Below, piece after piece: positions 1 through 9,982 of a stretch of 64,000 nt of DNA (positions are counted from its first letter, which is position 1; each line of letters starts with the position of its first letter). Under the pieces are notes generated by a model. It made no database searches. It worked only from the letters and a program-made list of their open reading frames with translations, and was not told where the DNA came from. The stretch lies in assembly GCA_016703005.1 (NCBI GenBank), contig JADJCX010000021.1, positions 1 through 64,000 on the forward strand. Direction: 5' to 3'. A program made the position numbers and the translations under genes. Source of the stretch: Flavobacteriales bacterium. GTDB taxonomy: Bacteria; Bacteroidota; Bacteroidia; Flavobacteriales_F; PHOS-HE28.

Positions 1-639
1 ACCGCCAGCCACAACCACCGCGAGGTGTACAAGAAGCAGACGGGTGGTCGCGGTAAGTTCGCTGACATCCACGTTACCATCGAGCCGCAGACCGACATGG
101 CCAAGGAAGGCCTGGAGTTCATCGACTCGATCAAGGGCGGCTCCATCCCGAAGGAATTCATCCCTGCGGTGGAGAAGGGCTTCAAAGCCTGCCTGAAGAA
201 CGGCGTGCTCGCCGGGTTCCCCCTCGAGCGCCTGAAAGTGACCTTGACGGACGGCAGCTTCCACAACGTGGACTCCGATGCGTTGAGCTTCGAGATCTGC
301 GCCAAGAGCGCCTTCCGCGAAGCAGTGCCCAAGTGCAAGCCCGTGCTGATGGAGCCGATCATGAAGATCGAGGTCATCACCCCGGAGGAGAACATGGGCG
401 ATATCGTCGGCGACCTCAACCGTCGTCGCGGCCAGATCGAAGGCATGGACGACCGTGCCGGTGCGAAGGCCATCAAGGCCACCGTGCCCCTGAGCGAAAT
501 GTTCGGCTACGTGACCAGCCTGCGCACCATGAGCAGCGGTCGCGCCAGCAGCACCATGGAATTCTCGCACTACAATCAGGCCCCTGGCAACGTGCAGGAA
601 GCCGTGATCGCCAAAGTGCGTGGCAAAGTGACCGCCTGA
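1..639 (+). CDS. fusA: Elongation factor G, C-terminal part (5' end outside window)
   Basis: The frame is open from base 1 and has no start in the window, so this is the C-terminal ~212 residues of a ~700-residue protein. It reads as EF-G domains IV and V: the early [13 protein letters not shown] stretch and the later [13 protein letters not shown] motif are typical. EF-G is the translocation GTPase; the GTPase domain lies upstream of the window. It precedes rpsJ by 16 bases, the usual fusA-S10 linkage. A GTG at base 25 is an internal valine, not a start. Confidence 0.97.
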   Translation, partial: TASHNHREVYKKQTGGRGKFADIHVTIEPQTDMAKEGLEFIDSIKGGSIPKEFIPAVEKGFKACLKNGVLAGFPLERLKVTLTDGSFHNVDSDALSFEICAKSAFREAVPKCKPVLMEPIMKIEVITPEENMGDIVGDLNRRRGQIEGMDDRAGAKAIKATVPLSEMFGYVTSLRTMSSGRASSTMEFSHYNQAPGNVQEAVIAKVRGKVTA

Positions 640-655
640 TCCCGCAACAAAGACC

Positions 656-961
656 ATGAACCAGAAGATCCGGATCAAACTACGCTCCTACGACCACAAC
701 CTTGTGGACAAGAGCGCGGAGAAGATCGTGAAGACGGTGAAGAGCACCGGCGCCGTGGTGAGCGGGCCGATCCCCCTCCCCACGCACAAGCGCATCTTCA
801 CAGTGCTGCGTAGCCCGCACGTGAACAAGAAAGCGCGCGAACAGTTCCAGTTGTGCTCCTACAAGCGCATCATGGACATCTACAGCAGCAGCAGCAAAAC
901 CATCGACGCCCTCATGAAACTGGAACTCCCCAGCGGCGTTGACGTGGAGATCAAAGTCTGA
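656..961 (+). CDS. rpsJ: 30S ribosomal protein S10
   Basis: A full-length S10 of 101 residues, beginning [20 protein letters not shown] and containing [28 protein letters not shown], the conserved S10 core. S10 is a small-subunit head protein and also the NusE antitermination factor. It opens the S10 operon directly after fusA, as in other Bacteroidota. The protein appears intact. Confidence 0.98.
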   Translation: MNQKIRIKLRSYDHNLVDKSAEKIVKTVKSTGAVVSGPIPLPTHKRIFTVLRSPHVNKKAREQFQLCSYKRIMDIYSSSSKTIDALMKLELPSGVDVEIKV

Positions 962-1006
962 CGGAAATAAGGACGAGCGTTAGACCTCACTCCAATAAGA
1001 GAACCC

Positions 1007-1622
1007 ATGAGCGGATTGATCGGAAAAAGATCGGGATGACCAGTCTCTTCGATGCGGACGGTAGCCTAGTGGGCTGCACCGTGATCGAGGCGACCCCAAC
1101 GTGGTCACCCACCTCAAGAGCGTTGAGAAGGAAGGCTACTCGGCCGTCCAGCTCGCGTACAGTGAGAAGAAGGAGAAGAACACCACCAAGGCGATGATCG
1201 GCCACTTCAAGAAGGCCGGCACCACGCCCAAGCGCAAGATGCACGAGTTCAAGGAGTTCGAACAAGAGTTCAAGCTCGGCGACAAAGTGGGCGTCGACCT
1301 CTTCGAGGAAGGCAGCTTCGTGAGCGTTACCGGCACCAACAAGGGCAAGGGCTTCCAAGGTGTTGTGAAGCGCCACGGCTTCAGCGGTGTGGGTGAAGCC
1401 ACGCACGGGCAGCACGATCGTTTGCGTGCTCCCGGTTCGCTGGGTGGTTCATCATACCCTGCTCGCGTATTCAAAGGCATGCGCATGGGCGGTCGCGATG
1501 GCGGCAAGAAGATCACCACCGAGAACCTCAAAGTGGTGAAGGTGGATACTGAGAAGAACCTCGTGCTGTTGCGCGGTGCCGTCCCCGGTGCCAAAGGCAG
1601 CTACGTTATCATCTGGAAGTAA
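1007..1622 (+). CDS. rplC: 50S ribosomal protein L3 (reading frame broken twice near the 5' end)
   Basis: The uninterrupted frame begins only at a GTG at 1101, giving 173 residues, but L3 is about 205. The missing N-terminus is present in two other frames. ATG at 1007 reads MSGLIGK, then a one-base loss in the A-run at about 1023-1027 shifts to a frame reading [17 protein letters not shown], and a second loss at about 1090-1092 returns to the main frame at PNVVTHLK. With two bases restored the gene is 205 residues and starts canonically. L3 is an early-assembly protein near the peptidyl transferase centre and is essential, so sequencing error is the likely cause. Confidence 0.93.
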
Positions 1623-1623
1623 G

Positions 1624-2250
1624 ATGGAACTGGACATCCACAGCGCCGACGGCAAGTCGACTGGCAAGAAAGCCAAGTTGAACGACGCGGTATTCGCGAT
1701 CGAACCGAACGATCACGCGATCTACCTCGACGTGAAACAGCACTTGGCCAACAAGCGCCAGGGTACCCACAAGGCCCTGGAGAAAAGCGAAGTGAGCGGC
1801 AGCACCAAGAAGCTGCACCGCCAGAAGGGTACCGGTGGCAGCCGTAAAGGCTCCATCAAGAGCCCCACCTTCAAAGGTGGTGCACGCGCCTTCGGCCCCC
1901 GCCCGCGCGACTACCACTTCAAGCTGAACAAGCAAGTGAAGGACCTCGCACGCCGCAGCGCATTGAGCTACAAGGTGAAGGATGGACAGGTGAAAGTGTT
2001 GGACAGCGTGGCATTGACCGCGCCCAAGACCAAGGACTTCGCCAAGATGCTCCTCGCCTTCGGCCTCGACCGCAAGAGCCTGCTCGTATTGCCGAGCCGC
2101 GATGAGAACGTGCTTCTCAGCTCGCGCAACATCCAAGGCGCCCGCGTGGTGCTGGCGAGCGAGCTCAACACTTACGATATCCTCAACGCCAATGGCCTGC
2201 TGATCGTGAAAGACGCGATCGCTCCCATCGAAGCCACCCTGAGCAAATGA
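1624..2250 (+). CDS. rplD: 50S ribosomal protein L4
   Basis: A 208-residue L4. ATG at 1624 lies one base after the rplC stop; the same frame is open further upstream inside rplC, but that extension is spurious. The central KKLHRQKGTGGSRKGSIKSP and GGARAFGPRPRDY segments are the L4 signature, forming the loop that lines the exit tunnel. The last bases overlap the start of rplW in an ATGA arrangement, indicating translational coupling. Confidence 0.97.
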   Translation: MELDIHSADGKSTGKKAKLNDAVFAIEPNDHAIYLDVKQHLANKRQGTHKALEKSEVSGSTKKLHRQKGTGGSRKGSIKSPTFKGGARAFGPRPRDYHFKLNKQVKDLARRSALSYKVKDGQVKVLDSVALTAPKTKDFAKMLLAFGLDRKSLLVLPSRDENVLLSSRNIQGARVVLASELNTYDILNANGLLIVKDAIAPIEATLSK

Positions 2251-2546
2251 GCAACCCAAGGATCCTCATCCGGCCGGTGATCACCGAGAAGGTGACCAAG
2301 CAGACCGAGAAGGAAGGCCGCTACGGCTTCATTGTCGAGCGTACCGCCAACAAGATCGAGATCAAGAACGCCGTGGAGAAGGAATTCGGCGTGACGGTGA
2401 CCGGCGTGCGCACGATGATCGTGCGCGGCAAGGACCGCACACGTTACACCAAGACGAACATCCTGCGCGGCAGCACCAGCGGTTACAAAAAGGCGATCAT
2501 CTCCCTGAAGAAGGGCGAGGTCATCGATCTGTACAGCGCCATCTAA
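2247..2546 (+). CDS. rplW: 50S ribosomal protein L23
   Basis: A 99-residue L23 with the [12 protein letters not shown] start and the [21 protein letters not shown] core. L23 sits at the tunnel exit and docks trigger factor and SRP. It overlaps the rplD stop by four bases. Length and sequence are normal for Bacteroidota. Confidence 0.97.
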   Translation: MSNPRILIRPVITEKVTKQTEKEGRYGFIVERTANKIEIKNAVEKEFGVTVTGVRTMIVRGKDRTRYTKTNILRGSTSGYKKAIISLKKGEVIDLYSAI

Positions 2547-2568
2547 CGGGAATAGAGACAAGAGCGCC

Positions 2569-3408
2569 ATGGGCATCAAGAAACTGAACCCCGTCACCCC
2601 CGGCACCCGCCACCGGGTGATCACCGAGCACGAAGGCATCACCACCAACGTGCCCGAGCCGAGCCTTACGAGCGGCCGCATGAAGAGCGGTGGCCGTAAC
2701 AACACCGGCAAAATGACCATGCGCTACATCGGCGGTGGTCACAAGCAGCGGTACCGCATCATCGACTTCAAACGCAACAAGCACGGCATCAACGCCACGG
2801 TGAAGACGATCGAGTACGATCCGAACCGCAGCGCACGCATCGCCCTGTTGCAATACGCCGATGGCGAGAAGCGCTACATCCTCGCACCTACGGGTGTGAA
2901 GGTGGGCCAAGTGCTCGTGAGCGGCACCGGTGTTCCTCCTGAGGTTGGCAACACGTTGCCCCTTGGCGAGATCCCGCTGGGTACCATCGTGCACAACGTT
3001 GAACTGCAACCCGGCAAGGGCGGCAGCTTCGTGCGCAGTGCTGGAACCTTCGCGCAGCTCAACGCCCGAGATGGCAAGTACGCAACGCTGAAAATGCCGA
3101 GCGGTGAAGTGCGCATGGTATTGTGCGCATGCCTCGCCACGGTGGGTACGGTGAGCAATGCCGAACACATGCTGCAGAAGAGCGGCAAAGCCGGTCGCAC
3201 ACGTTGGCAGGGTCGTCGTCCCCGCACCCGTGCGGTGGCCATGAACCCGGTCGATCACCCGATGGGTGGTGGCGAGGGCCGCGCATCCGGTGGACACCCA
3301 CGGAGCCGCAAGGGTCTGTTGGCGAAGGGCAAGAAGACCCGCCACCCGAAACGCACCACGAGCAAGTTCATCATCTCGCGTCGCAAAACCGGATCAAACG
3401 CAAATTGA
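2569..3408 (+). CDS. rplB: 50S ribosomal protein L2
   Basis: A full-length L2 of 279 residues. It carries [20 protein letters not shown] near residue 43, the typical RNA-binding core, and the C-terminal [13 protein letters not shown] motif that includes the conserved histidine near the peptidyl transferase centre. It follows rplW by 22 bases. No abnormality seen. Confidence 0.98.
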   Translation: MGIKKLNPVTPGTRHRVITEHEGITTNVPEPSLTSGRMKSGGRNNTGKMTMRYIGGGHKQRYRIIDFKRNKHGINATVKTIEYDPNRSARIALLQYADGEKRYILAPTGVKVGQVLVSGTGVPPEVGNTLPLGEIPLGTIVHNVELQPGKGGSFVRSAGTFAQLNARDGKYATLKMPSGEVRMVLCACLATVGTVSNAEHMLQKSGKAGRTRWQGRRPRTRAVAMNPVDHPMGGGEGRASGGHPRSRKGLLAKGKKTRHPKRTTSKFIISRRKTGSNAN

Positions 3409-3451
3409 TCGATAGTACGGTCGCGGCATCTCGCGCCCCAACAGAAACAAC

Positions 3452-3727
3452 ATGAGCCGTTCACTCAAGAAACCACCGTTCATCCACTACAAGCTGGCGC
3501 AGCGTGTGGGCGAAGCCACGGCTAGTGGCAAGAAGAGCGTGATCAAGACCTGGTCGCGTGCTTCCACGATCGCTCCCGAGTTCGTTGGGATGACGTTCGC
3601 CGTGCACAATGGCAACAAGTTCATACCGGTTTACGTGACCGAGAACATGGTCGGCCACAAGCTCGGCGAGTTCTCGCCGACGCGCACCTTCCGTGGACAC
3701 AGCGGCAACAACAAGAAAGAATCGTAA
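3452..3727 (+). CDS. rpsS: 30S ribosomal protein S19
   Basis: A 91-residue S19, starting [15 protein letters not shown] and containing the [23 protein letters not shown] core and the C-terminal [12 protein letters not shown] motif. S19 forms a complex with S13 in the 30S head. The 43-base spacer before it has an imperfect GC-rich inverted repeat but no clear terminator. Confidence 0.98.
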   Translation: MSRSLKKPPFIHYKLAQRVGEATASGKKSVIKTWSRASTIAPEFVGMTFAVHNGNKFIPVYVTENMVGHKLGEFSPTRTFRGHSGNNKKES

Positions 3728-3730
3728 GCC

Positions 3731-4129
3731 ATGGGAGCCCGCAAGAAACTGAGCGCCGATAAGCGCAAGGAAGCCATGAAGACCACGGCCCTTGCCACGC
3801 TTCGCAACGTGCCCACCAGCCCGCGCAAAATGCGCCAGGTGGCCGATGTGATCCGCGGACTGGAAGTGGAGAAGGCCCTTGGCATCCTCCAGTTCAGCAC
3901 CCGCCACACCAGCGTGCCGATGCGTAAGCTCCTGTTGAGCGCCATCGCCAACTGGGAAGCGAAGAACGAAGGCCAGAAGGCCGAAGGCAACAAGCTGGTG
4001 GTGAAGACCATCATGGTGGACGAGGCCAAAGGCCTTCGCCGCATGTTGCCCGCCCCCCAAGGCCGCGCTTACCGCATGAAGAAGCGCAGCAACCACGTTA
4101 CCCTCATCGTTGATACCGCAGCCAACTAA
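3731..4129 (+). CDS. rplV: 50S ribosomal protein L22
   Basis: A 132-residue L22. The core [17 protein letters not shown] begins near residue 27, preceded by a Lys-rich N-terminal extension, and [17 protein letters not shown] closes it. The long beta-hairpin of L22 lines the exit tunnel. It starts four bases after the rpsS stop. Confidence 0.97.
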   Translation: MGARKKLSADKRKEAMKTTALATLRNVPTSPRKMRQVADVIRGLEVEKALGILQFSTRHTSVPMRKLLLSAIANWEAKNEGQKAEGNKLVVKTIMVDEAKGLRRMLPAPQGRAYRMKKRSNHVTLIVDTAAN

Positions 4130-4131
4130 GC

Positions 4132-4962
4132 ATGGGACAGAAAGCACACCCCACCGGACAGCGTCTCGGCTTCATCAAGGGCTGGGACAGCAATTGGTAC
4201 GGCGGATACGATTACGCTGACAAATTGGTGGAGGACGAAAAGATCCGCCAGTATCTCATGGCACGCCTTAAGAAGGCAAGCGTGAGCAAGATCGTCATCG
4301 AGCGCACCATGAAGTTGGTGACCGTTACGATCAACACCGCACGCCCCGGCGTCATTATCGGCAAGGGCGGTACAGAGGTGGACAAGTTGCGCGAGGAACT
4401 GAAGAAGTTCACGGGCAAAGACGTGCAGATCAACATCTTCGAGATCAAGCGCCCCGAAGTGGATGCCCGTCTCGTGGCTGACAGCATCGCACGCCAATTG
4501 GAAGGTCGCATCAGCTTCCGCCGCGCCATGAAGATGGCGGTGGCCAGCACCATGCGCATGGGTGCCGAAGGCATCAAACTCACGGTGTCCGGCCGATTGA
4601 ACGGGGCCGAGATCGCTCGTACCGAAACGTATCGCGAAGGCCGCGTGCCCCTGCACACCTTGCGCGCTGATATCGACTTCGCCATCACCGAGGCGCATAC
4701 CAAAATGGGCCGCATCGGGGTGAAGTGCTGGATCATGCGCGGCGAAGTGTTCGGCAAGCGCGATCTGAGCCCGAACGTGGGACAAGCCAAGACGGCAACA
4801 GCCGGCGGTGGCCGTGGACCTCGCCCCATGGGTGGAGACCGCGACCGTCGTGGGGGTGACCGTGGCGAACGCCGGGGTCCAGGCGGTGGAGGTGGTGACC
4901 GTCGCGGTGGCGGTGATCGCCGCAGCGGAGGAGGTGGTGGACGTGAACGCTCTAACAGCTAA
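4132..4962 (+). CDS. rpsC: 30S ribosomal protein S3 with Gly/Arg-rich C-terminal tail
   Basis: A 276-residue S3. It starts [20 protein letters not shown], has the KH-domain motif [18 protein letters not shown] near residues 70-90 and the C-terminal-domain segment [11 protein letters not shown]. The conserved body ends near residue 220. Residues about 224-276 form a tail of Gly, Arg and Asp with repeated GGDRR/RGG-like units, longer than in most S3 proteins. ATG follows the rplV stop by two bases. S3 contributes to mRNA entry; the tail may add RNA contacts (inference). Confidence 0.97.
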   Translation: MGQKAHPTGQRLGFIKGWDSNWYGGYDYADKLVEDEKIRQYLMARLKKASVSKIVIERTMKLVTVTINTARPGVIIGKGGTEVDKLREELKKFTGKDVQINIFEIKRPEVDARLVADSIARQLEGRISFRRAMKMAVASTMRMGAEGIKLTVSGRLNGAEIARTETYREGRVPLHTLRADIDFAITEAHTKMGRIGVKCWIMRGEVFGKRDLSPNVGQAKTATAGGGRGPRPMGGDRDRRGGDRGERRGPGGGGGDRRGGGDRRSGGGGGRERSNS

Positions 4963-4973
4963 GACAACAGGTT

Positions 4974-5396
4974 ATGCTTCAACCCAAGCGTTCCAAATTC
5001 AGGAACATGCACAAGGGCCGCATGAAGGGCCAGGCCCAGCGCGGTCATCGCGTAGCACTCGGCTCCTTCGGGCTGAAGGCTCTGGAAGGCTCATGGCTCA
5101 CCGGTCGCCAGATCGAAGCAGCACGTGTGGCGCTCACCCGTCACATGAAGCGCCAAGGCCAAGTGTGGATCAAAGTGTTCCCGGACAAGCCAGTGACCAG
5201 CAAACCCGCCGAAGTACGTATGGGTAAGGGCAAAGGTGCTCTTGACCATTGGGTGGCGGTGGTGCACCCCGGCCGTATCATTTTCGAAGCCGACGGTGTG
5301 CCCATGGCCACTGCGAAAGAGGCGTTGCGCCTTGCCGCTGGCAAACTGCCCATCATGACCAAGTTCGTGATCCGCGAGGATTACGCAGGCGAATAA
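4974..5396 (+). CDS. rplP: 50S ribosomal protein L16
   Basis: A 140-residue L16, starting [19 protein letters not shown] and containing [27 protein letters not shown] and the [21 protein letters not shown] motif. It binds near the A-site tRNA elbow on the 50S. It lies 11 bases after rpsC. Complete and normal in length. Confidence 0.98.
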   Translation: MLQPKRSKFRNMHKGRMKGQAQRGHRVALGSFGLKALEGSWLTGRQIEAARVALTRHMKRQGQVWIKVFPDKPVTSKPAEVRMGKGKGALDHWVAVVHPGRIIFEADGVPMATAKEALRLAAGKLPIMTKFVIREDYAGE

Positions 5397-5405
5397 GGAA
5401 CTGCC

Positions 5406-5609
5406 ATGAAAAAGAAAGGACCCGAGATCAAGGACCTCACCGTGCAGGAGTTGCAGGACAAGCTGGCCGATACGCGCCAAACGCTTGGCAAACTGCGCTT
5501 CAACCACGCGTTGAGCCCCATTGAGAGCCCCGCCCAATTGCGCACCAAGCGCAAGGAAGTGGCACGCCTCCTCACCGAACTGCGCACGCGCCAACTCACT
5601 GCGAAATGA
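5406..5609 (+). CDS. rpmC: 50S ribosomal protein L29
   Basis: A 67-residue L29 with the two-helix pattern, [19 protein letters not shown] and then a Lys/Arg-rich second helix. It sits next to L23 at the tunnel exit. Its stop overlaps the rpsQ start by four bases. Confidence 0.96.
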   Translation: MKKKGPEIKDLTVQELQDKLADTRQTLGKLRFNHALSPIESPAQLRTKRKEVARLLTELRTRQLTAK

Positions 5610-5884
5610 GCACCGAGACCACAACCACCGTTGACCGCAACCTGCGCAAAGAGCGCGTAGGCATCGTCACCAGTGACAAGATGACGAAGAGCATCACCGT
5701 ATTGGTGGAACGCCGCGTAATGCACCCGAAATACGGCAAGTTCGTGAAGCGTTCCAGCAAGTTCATGGCGCACGACGAGAACCGCGACGCCAAAGTGGGC
5801 GATACTGTGAAGATCGCCGAGATCCGCCCGATGAGCAAGCTGAAGTGCTGGCGCTTGGTGGAGATCGTTGAACGCGCGAAATAA
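5606..5884 (+). CDS. rpsQ: 30S ribosomal protein S17
   Basis: A 92-residue S17 with the OB-fold signature [40 protein letters not shown] and the C-terminal [20 protein letters not shown]. It starts with an ATGA overlap on rpmC. It is an early 16S rRNA-binding protein. Confidence 0.98.
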   Translation: MSTETTTTVDRNLRKERVGIVTSDKMTKSITVLVERRVMHPKYGKFVKRSSKFMAHDENRDAKVGDTVKIAEIRPMSKLKCWRLVEIVERAK

Positions 5885-5893
5885 GAGACAGCC

Positions 5894-6262
5894 ATGATCC
5901 AACAAGAATCCCGCCTCGGGGTGGCCGACAACAGCGGCGCCAAGGAAGTGTTGTGCATCCGCGTATTGGGTGGCACGGCCCGGCGTTACGCCTACATCGG
6001 TGACACCATCGTGGTCACCATCAAGGACGCCATGCCGAACGGACAAGCCAAGAAGGGCACCGTTAGCAAGGCCGTTGTGGTGCGCACGAGCAAGGAGACG
6101 CGCCGCAAGGACGGCAGCTACATCCGCTTCGACGACAACGCCGTGGTGTTGTTGGACGCAGCGGGCGAAATGCGCGGCACGCGCATATTCGGTCCTGTGG
6201 CCAAGGAGCTGCGCGAAAAGAAGTTCACCAAGATCATCTCACTCGCACCCGAAGTACTCTGA
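5894..6262 (+). CDS. rplN: 50S ribosomal protein L14
   Basis: A 122-residue L14, starting [27 protein letters not shown], the standard family signature, and ending IISLAPEVL. It binds 23S rRNA at the subunit interface. Intact, nine bases after rpsQ. Confidence 0.98.
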   Translation: MIQQESRLGVADNSGAKEVLCIRVLGGTARRYAYIGDTIVVTIKDAMPNGQAKKGTVSKAVVVRTSKETRRKDGSYIRFDDNAVVLLDAAGEMRGTRIFGPVAKELREKKFTKIISLAPEVL

Positions 6263-6299
6263 TCACACAAGTCCGGGCGCGGATCCAGCGCTTCAACCA

Positions 6300-6623
6300 A
6301 TGAGCAAGAAGACACACATAAAGAAGGGCGACCTGGTGAAGGTCCTCGCAGGCACCGAGCGCGGTAAGCAAGGCCGGGTGCTTGACGTGGTCCGTGCGGA
6401 CAACAAAGCCTTCGTTGAAGGTTTGAACTTGGCCACCAAGCACAGCAAACCCACCACGGCAACGCCCCAAGGCGGTATCGTGAAGAAAGAAGCGGCGATC
6501 CACTTGAGCAACCTCATGTTGATCGACCCCAAGAGCGGTGAACCCACACGCGTGGGCCGCAAGGCAGACAAGGACGGCAAGCTCGTCCGTTACGCAAAAC
6601 GATCCGGCGCGATCATCCAGTGA
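6300..6623 (+). CDS. rplX: 50S ribosomal protein L24
   Basis: A 107-residue L24 with an early KOW motif, [21 protein letters not shown]. The frame is open upstream, but ATG 6300 gives the standard N-terminus [11 protein letters not shown]. The 37-base spacer before it contains GGCGCGGATCCAGCGC, a short GC-rich inverted repeat. The stop overlaps the rplE start by one base. Confidence 0.97.
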   Translation: MSKKTHIKKGDLVKVLAGTERGKQGRVLDVVRADNKAFVEGLNLATKHSKPTTATPQGGIVKKEAAIHLSNLMLIDPKSGEPTRVGRKADKDGKLVRYAKRSGAIIQ

Positions 6624-7186
6624 TGAGCTACCAACCCCGCCTCAAGACGAAGTACCGCAGCGAAGTCGCTCCGGCGCTAAAGAAGGAGTTCAACTATACG
6701 AGCTCCATGCAAGTCCCACGCTTGATGAAGATCAGCGTGAACCAAGGCCTCGGCAGCGCCGTGGGCGACAAGAAGATCATCGAGAACGCCCAAACGGAGA
6801 TGACCACCATCACCGGCCAGAAAGCAGTTCAGACGATCAGCCGAAAGGACATCAGCAACTTCAAACTGCGTAAGGGTATGCCCATTGGCGTGCGCGTTAC
6901 ACTCCGCGGCGATAAGATGTATGAGTTCTTGGAACGGTTGATCGCCGTGAGCCTGCCCCGTACCCGTGACTTCCGCGGTGTGAAGCCTTCGGGTTTCGAT
7001 GGCAACGGCAACTTCACCATGGGTGTGAAGGAGCAGATCATCTTCCCGGAGATCGACATTGACAAGACCCCGAAGATCCAAGGCATGGACATCACGTTCG
7101 TGACCAGCGCCCGGACCGACGAGGAAGCCAAAGCACTATTGACCGCGTTCGGGTTCCCGTTCGCCAAGCCAGCAACGCAACAGTAA
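6623..7186 (+). CDS. rplE: 50S ribosomal protein L5
   Basis: A 187-residue L5, reading [19 protein letters not shown] from ATG 6623; the GTG three bases earlier is not needed. The motifs [21 protein letters not shown] and [18 protein letters not shown] are diagnostic. L5 binds 5S rRNA in the central protuberance. Confidence 0.97.
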   Translation: MSYQPRLKTKYRSEVAPALKKEFNYTSSMQVPRLMKISVNQGLGSAVGDKKIIENAQTEMTTITGQKAVQTISRKDISNFKLRKGMPIGVRVTLRGDKMYEFLERLIAVSLPRTRDFRGVKPSGFDGNGNFTMGVKEQIIFPEIDIDKTPKIQGMDITFVTSARTDEEAKALLTAFGFPFAKPATQQ

Positions 7187-7187
7187 C

Positions 7188-7457
7188 ATGGCCAAAGAAT
7201 CGATGAAAGCCCGCGAGCGCAAACGCGCCCGCATGGTGGAACTGCAAAAGGACAAGCGCGCGGCACTGAAAGCCGCTGGCGATTGGACCGCTCTGCAGAA
7301 GATGCCCCGCAACGGCAGCAAAGTGCGTATGCACAACCGTTGTGGTCTCACCGGTCGCCCACGTGGCTATATCCGGATCTTCGGCATCAGCCGCAACGTG
7401 TTCCGCAATATGGCCCTGGATGGCAAGATCCCGGGTGTAACCAAGTGCAGCTGGTAA
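7188..7457 (+). CDS. rpsN: 30S ribosomal protein S14 (zinc-free type)
   Basis: An 89-residue S14, starting [20 protein letters not shown] and containing the C-terminal [24 protein letters not shown] motif. The paired CxxC zinc ligands of the short 61-residue form are absent, so this is the long, zinc-independent form. It begins one base after the rplE stop. Confidence 0.97.
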   Translation: MAKESMKARERKRARMVELQKDKRAALKAAGDWTALQKMPRNGSKVRMHNRCGLTGRPRGYIRIFGISRNVFRNMALDGKIPGVTKCSW

Positions 7458-7470
7458 GACCAACACGACC

Positions 7471-7866
7471 ATGACAGACCCGATAGCCGATTACCTGACC
7501 CGCTTGCGCAACGCCATCATGGCCCGCAAGAAGATCGTGGAAGTGCCCGCCAGTGGCCTCAAAAAGGACATTACGCGCATCCTGTACGACAAGGGCTACA
7601 TCCTGAGCTGGAAAGCCGAGGAGGATGGCAAACAAGGCACCATCAAGATCGCTTTGAAGTATGACCGCGCAACACGTGAGAGCGCGATCCGCGAACTCAG
7701 CCGTGTGAGCAGCCCCGGTCTGCGCCAGTACAGCCACGTTCGCGAGTTGCCACGCGTGCTGAACGGATTGGGCGTGGCCATCATCAGCACCAGCAAGGGT
7801 GTAATGACTGACAAGGAAGCGCGTCAACTGAACGTGGGAGGGGAAGTCCTCTGCTACGTAAGCTGA
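7471..7866 (+). CDS. rpsH: 30S ribosomal protein S8
   Basis: A 131-residue S8, starting [20 protein letters not shown] and ending with the family signature [26 protein letters not shown]. In E. coli S8 is the translational repressor of the spc operon; whether that applies here cannot be told from the sequence. Confidence 0.98.
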   Translation: MTDPIADYLTRLRNAIMARKKIVEVPASGLKKDITRILYDKGYILSWKAEEDGKQGTIKIALKYDRATRESAIRELSRVSSPGLRQYSHVRELPRVLNGLGVAIISTSKGVMTDKEARQLNVGGEVLCYVS

Positions 7867-7886
7867 TCCATAAAAGAGAACAGACG

Positions 7887-8441
7887 ATGTCACGCATTGG
7901 AAAAGCACCGATCAACATCCCGAAGGGGGTGCAGATCAGCATCAGCGATAAGAACTTGGTCACTGTAAAAGGTCCCAAAGGCACGTTGATGCAGAACGTG
8001 GATCCCACCATCACGGTGAAACAGGAGGACGGCATCATCAACGTGAGCCGCCCCAGCGATGCGAAGCCGCACCGCGAGATGCATGGTCTCTACCGCGCAC
8101 TGATCGCCAACATGGTGCAAGGTGTTACGGAGGGCTACGTGATCCAGCAGGAACTGGTGGGTGTGGGCTACCGCGCTACCGTGAAAGGCCAGCGCCTGGA
8201 CTTGTCGTTGGGCTTCAGCCACAACGTCGCGTTCGAGCTGCCCAGTGAGATCAAGGTGGCCGCTGCACAGGAAAAAGGAAAGAATCCCATCATCCGCCTG
8301 GAAAGTGCCGACAAGCAATTGATCGGTGCCGTGGCCGCGAAGATCCGTGGCCTGCGCAAGCCCGAGCCATACAAAGGCAAGGGTGTGCGTTTCGTGGGTG
8401 AGGTGGTACGCCGCAAAGCCGGTAAGGCCGCAGGCAAATAA
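7887..8441 (+). CDS. rplF: 50S ribosomal protein L6
   Basis: A 184-residue L6, starting [19 protein letters not shown]. The duplicated L6 domain is visible, with [19 protein letters not shown] in the middle and [24 protein letters not shown] at the C-terminus. It sits near the factor-binding site of the 50S. Intact. Confidence 0.98.
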   Translation: MSRIGKAPINIPKGVQISISDKNLVTVKGPKGTLMQNVDPTITVKQEDGIINVSRPSDAKPHREMHGLYRALIANMVQGVTEGYVIQQELVGVGYRATVKGQRLDLSLGFSHNVAFELPSEIKVAAAQEKGKNPIIRLESADKQLIGAVAAKIRGLRKPEPYKGKGVRFVGEVVRRKAGKAAGK

Positions 8442-8452
8442 GACAACTGAAC

Positions 8453-8806
8453 ATGTCAACGACCAAGATCATCCGCCGTACCAAGATCAAGCGCCACATC
8501 CGCAAGCGCGTGAAGGGCACCCCCGAGCGTCCGCGTTTGAGCGTGTACCGCAGCAATGCGGATTTCTACGCCCAGATCATCAACGACGAAGAAGGGAAAA
8601 CCCTCGTAAGCGTTGGCAGCTTGAAAGACAAGAAGGCCCACGATGCCAGCGGTATCGAGCAGGCCAAGTTGGTAGGCGCCGCCATGGCCGAGAAAGCCAA
8701 GGCCGCCGGTATCGACAAAGTGGTATTCGACCGCAATGGCTACTTGTACCACGGCCGTGTGAAAGCATTCGCGGATGCCGCGCGTGAAGCCGGCCTCAAC
8801 TTCTGA
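8453..8806 (+). CDS. rplR: 50S ribosomal protein L18
   Basis: A 117-residue L18, with [23 protein letters not shown] at the N-terminus and the C-terminal [24 protein letters not shown] signature. It binds 5S rRNA together with L5. It follows rplF by 11 bases. Confidence 0.98.
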   Translation: MSTTKIIRRTKIKRHIRKRVKGTPERPRLSVYRSNADFYAQIINDEEGKTLVSVGSLKDKKAHDASGIEQAKLVGAAMAEKAKAAGIDKVVFDRNGYLYHGRVKAFADAAREAGLNF

Positions 8807-8816
8807 AAACAGCACC

Positions 8817-9330
8817 ATGTCTGAAGCGAACAAAGTCAAGAGCAGCGACCTCGAACTGAAGGATAAGCTGGTAGCGCTGAACCGGGTCACCAAGGTGACC
8901 AAGGGCGGCCGCACCTTCACCTTCGCCGCGATCGTTGTGGTAGGCAATGAGAAAGGCGTTGTTGGCCACGGCCTCGGCAAAGCCAAGGAAGTTCAAGAGG
9001 CCATTGCCAAAGGCGTGGACGATGCCAAGAAGAACCTGGTGAAAGTGCCGGTTCGCAAAGGGCACCATCCCGCACATGCAGGAAGGCAAGTTCGCCGGTG
9101 CGCAAGTGCTGCTGAAACCGGCAGCGCACGGTACCGGTGTTATCGCGGGCGGTGCCATGCGCGCCGTGCTGGAGAGCGTCGGCATCACCGACGTATTGGC
9201 CAAGAGCAAGGGCAGCAGCAATCCCCACAACGTGGTGAAGGCTACGATCCTGGCACTCACGAACATGCGCGATGCGAACGCCGTGGGCGCGCAACGTGGC
9301 GTAACGATCGATCGCGTATTCAACGGATAA
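8817..9330 (+). CDS. rpsE: 30S ribosomal protein S5 (one frameshift)
   Basis: ATG 8817 reads [34 protein letters not shown], the S5 N-terminal domain, through VPVRKG. An extra G in the GGG at 9060-9062 then breaks the frame. The second half resumes in another frame as [20 protein letters not shown] and runs to the TAA at 9328. With the base removed the protein is 170 residues, the normal size. S5 is essential for decoding fidelity, so sequencing error is more likely than real loss. Confidence 0.94.
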
Positions 9331-9336
9331 GGAACC

Positions 9337-9516
9337 ATGAGCAAGTTGAAGATCACCCAGACCAAGAGCTGGATCAAATGCCCCAAGCGCCAGAAGGCCA
9401 CCCTTACGGGCCTCGGTTTGGGCCGCATCGGCCGCACGGTGGAGCACAATGCCACACCGCAGATCCAAGGCATGGTGGCCAAGGTGGCCCACTTGGTGAA
9501 AGTTGAACAGCTCTAA
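9337..9516 (+). CDS. rpmD: 50S ribosomal protein L30
   Basis: A short 59-residue gene, ATG 9337 to TAA 9514-9516. It reads [20 protein letters not shown], then [26 protein letters not shown], the L30 core. It fills the expected slot between rpsE and rplO and has GGAACC just ahead of the ATG. Confidence 0.95.
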   Translation: MSKLKITQTKSWIKCPKRQKATLTGLGLGRIGRTVEHNATPQIQGMVAKVAHLVKVEQL

Positions 9517-9527
9517 AAGAGATCGAG

Positions 9528-9974
9528 ATGGACCTGAGCAAGATCAGGCCCGCCGAAGGCGCGGTTAAAACAAGCAAGCGTATCGGTCGCGGCCAAGGCA
9601 GCGGCAAGGGCGGTACGTCCACCAAAGGCCACAAGGGCCAACAAAGCCGCAGCGGTTACAGCCGCAAAGGCGGTTTCGAAGGTGGCCAGATGCCCCTGCA
9701 ACGGCGCTTGCCGAAGTTCGGGTTCACCAACCCGACCCGTGTGGAGCATAAGGGTATCAACCTGGACGCGCTGCAGATGTTGGCGGAGAAGAGCGGCCTG
9801 AAAGCCCTCGACCCAACGGTGTTGCGCGCCAACGGTATGCTCGCCAAGAACGACACCCTGAAGGTGTTGGGCCGTGGCGAATTGAAAGGCGCACTGGACA
9901 TTAAGGCACATGCCTTCAGTGCAACAGCGAAAGCTGCAATTGAAGCGAAGGGCGGTAAAGCGGAGACGATCTGA
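9528..9974 (+). CDS. rplO: 50S ribosomal protein L15
   Basis: A 148-residue L15, starting MDLSKIRPAEGAVKTSKRIGRGQGSGKGGTSTKGHKGQ, the flexible Gly-rich N-terminus, then GGFEGGQMPLQRRLPKFGFTN. Complete; it precedes secY by eight bases as usual. Confidence 0.98.
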   Translation: MDLSKIRPAEGAVKTSKRIGRGQGSGKGGTSTKGHKGQQSRSGYSRKGGFEGGQMPLQRRLPKFGFTNPTRVEHKGINLDALQMLAEKSGLKALDPTVLRANGMLAKNDTLKVLGRGELKGALDIKAHAFSATAKAAIEAKGGKAETI

Positions 9975-9982
9975 AGAGTACC

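Noticed and set aside
1007..1101. Programmed frameshifting in rplC
   Set aside because: Two separate one-base losses, no slippery heptamer or stimulator, and similar breaks in many other genes; sequencing error explains it better.
987..1594. Minus-strand open frames across rplC (142 and 152 residues)
   Set aside because: Mirror images of a ribosomal gene with strongly biased codons and no domain.
9076..9330. Separate small gene in the second half of rpsE
   Set aside because: It is the S5 C-terminal domain after a single-base insertion at 9060-9062.
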